From positions 1 through 7,621 of the forward strand of contig JAJFMS010000134.1 of the NCBI GenBank assembly GCA_020696885.1: DNA of 7,621 bases, written 5' to 3'. Within the stretch, counting starts at the first letter, position 1; each line of letters opens with the position of its first letter. The notes beneath the pieces are model-generated. The model saw only the letters and a list, made by a program, of their open reading frames with translations. It was not told the DNA's origin and made no database searches. Source of the stretch: Armatimonadota bacterium. GTDB taxonomy: Bacteria > Armatimonadota > SYMT01. The position numbers were made by a program, and so were the translations under genes. Shown one piece after another: positions 7,147 to 7,621 of this stretch.

Positions 7147-7621
7147 TAGAACATCTCCGCAGTACTGCGCAGCCAGGTGTTGATCTGGCGGCACAGCTCG
7201 TCGCCTTCGCGGCCCAGCACGCGGCGCAGCTCCCGCTGGTCCACCTTCAGCAGCATGTTCCGGGTCTTCTTCACTTCGTGCCGGGCGCGGGACTGGCGCG
7301 CCTCCCGGAGCAAGCGGCAGGTGTTGGCGTGCAGCCGCTCCCGCTCCTCCCGCTTCCGCTCCCGGCGCGGGTGGAACCGCAGCCGCTGCTCCGACTCCGG
7401 GACGGCGTTCTCCTCGATGAAGCGCCGCACGTCTTCCCGCTGGAGCACGTTGTCCGGGCGAGTCTCGTCCTCGTGAATGTCTCGCAGCACCTCCGCCGTG
7501 GAGCGGAGGCTGGTCTTGACGAAGGAAACAGGCAGGCCGCGGTCTAACAGCTCCGAGGCCATCTCGCGGAGCCGCTGCTGCTGATCAGCGGCGAGCTCAT
7601 TGAAGTCGGGGATCGCCTGGG
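7146..7621 (-). CDS. Charged helical protein of unknown family (partial, N-terminus cut by right edge)
   Basis: The frame is open from the right edge to TAG at 7148-7146, giving 157 visible residues. An internal ATG occurs at 7562, but the reading continues upstream without a stop and with similar composition (QAIPDFNELAADQQQRLRE), so the true start is probably outside the window. The visible part is almost all helix-forming: an N-terminal segment with Leu/Glu/Arg repeats, a middle REDVRRFIEENAVPESEQR, then a very basic stretch (RRERKREERERL, RQSRARHEVKKTRN) that could be coiled coil or bind nucleic acid, and a C-terminal ELCRQINTWLRSTAEMF. No catalytic motif, signal peptide or membrane segment is visible, and I do not recognise the family. 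It precedes the nucleotidyltransferase gene by 29 bp on the same strand, so co-transcription is likely. Regular codon use across 157 codons supports real coding. Confidence 0.62.
   Translation of the reverse strand, partial: QAIPDFNELAADQQQRLREMASELLDRGLPVSFVKTSLRSTAEVLRDIHEDETRPDNVLQREDVRRFIEENAVPESEQRLRFHPRRERKREERERLHANTCRLLREARQSRARHEVKKTRNMLLKVDQRELRRVLGREGDELCRQINTWLRSTAEMF

Overview
The window is GC-rich bacterial chromosomal DNA with five protein-coding genes and almost no wasted space. High GC, GTG/ATG starts with purine-rich ribosome binding sites, a multi-PAS hybrid histidine kinase and G/C-run palindromic repeats in an intergenic gap fit a free-living, environmentally responsive bacterium. 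A Gemmatimonadota-, Chloroflexota- or Planctomycetota-like lineage is a guess from general sequence style only. No tRNA, rRNA, CRISPR array, insertion sequence, integrase or phage gene was seen.

Layout. Bases 1-2713 (minus) hold most of a cytosolic hybrid histidine kinase (GAF-PAS-PAS-PAS-HisKA-HATPase-receiver). Its start is a GTG with a good Shine-Dalgarno, and its last receiver residues lie beyond the left edge. After a 101-bp gap comes a minus-strand gene (2815-3648) for an exported TPR-type protein of unknown function. A 143-bp divergent gap (3649-3791) separates it from acs (3792-5750, plus), a complete 652-residue AMP-forming acetyl-CoA synthetase. acs converges on a minus-strand gene (5935-7116) for a PF14907-type nucleotidyltransferase-fold protein. 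Just upstream of that gene on the minus strand is a charged, helical protein of unknown family (7146-7621) whose start is beyond the right edge.

The 184-bp convergent gap (5751-5934) is the most unusual part. It carries two inverted copies of one 53-57-bp palindromic element whose outer 34 bp match at 33 positions. The hairpin tips differ in sequence, yet both still pair. Between them is a separate perfect 8-bp hairpin. The arrangement looks like a REP/BIME-type repeat pair that may also act as a two-way transcription end. Its G-runs could form quadruplexes on both strands.

How the genes work together: acs activates acetate for central metabolism. The kinase senses an unknown cytosolic signal through its GAF and PAS domains and relays phosphate from His577 toward Asp865. 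Nothing in the sequence ties the kinase to acs beyond proximity. The two right-hand minus-strand genes are 29 bp apart and may be co-transcribed. No clearly new multi-gene system is visible; the repeat pair is the best candidate for follow-up.
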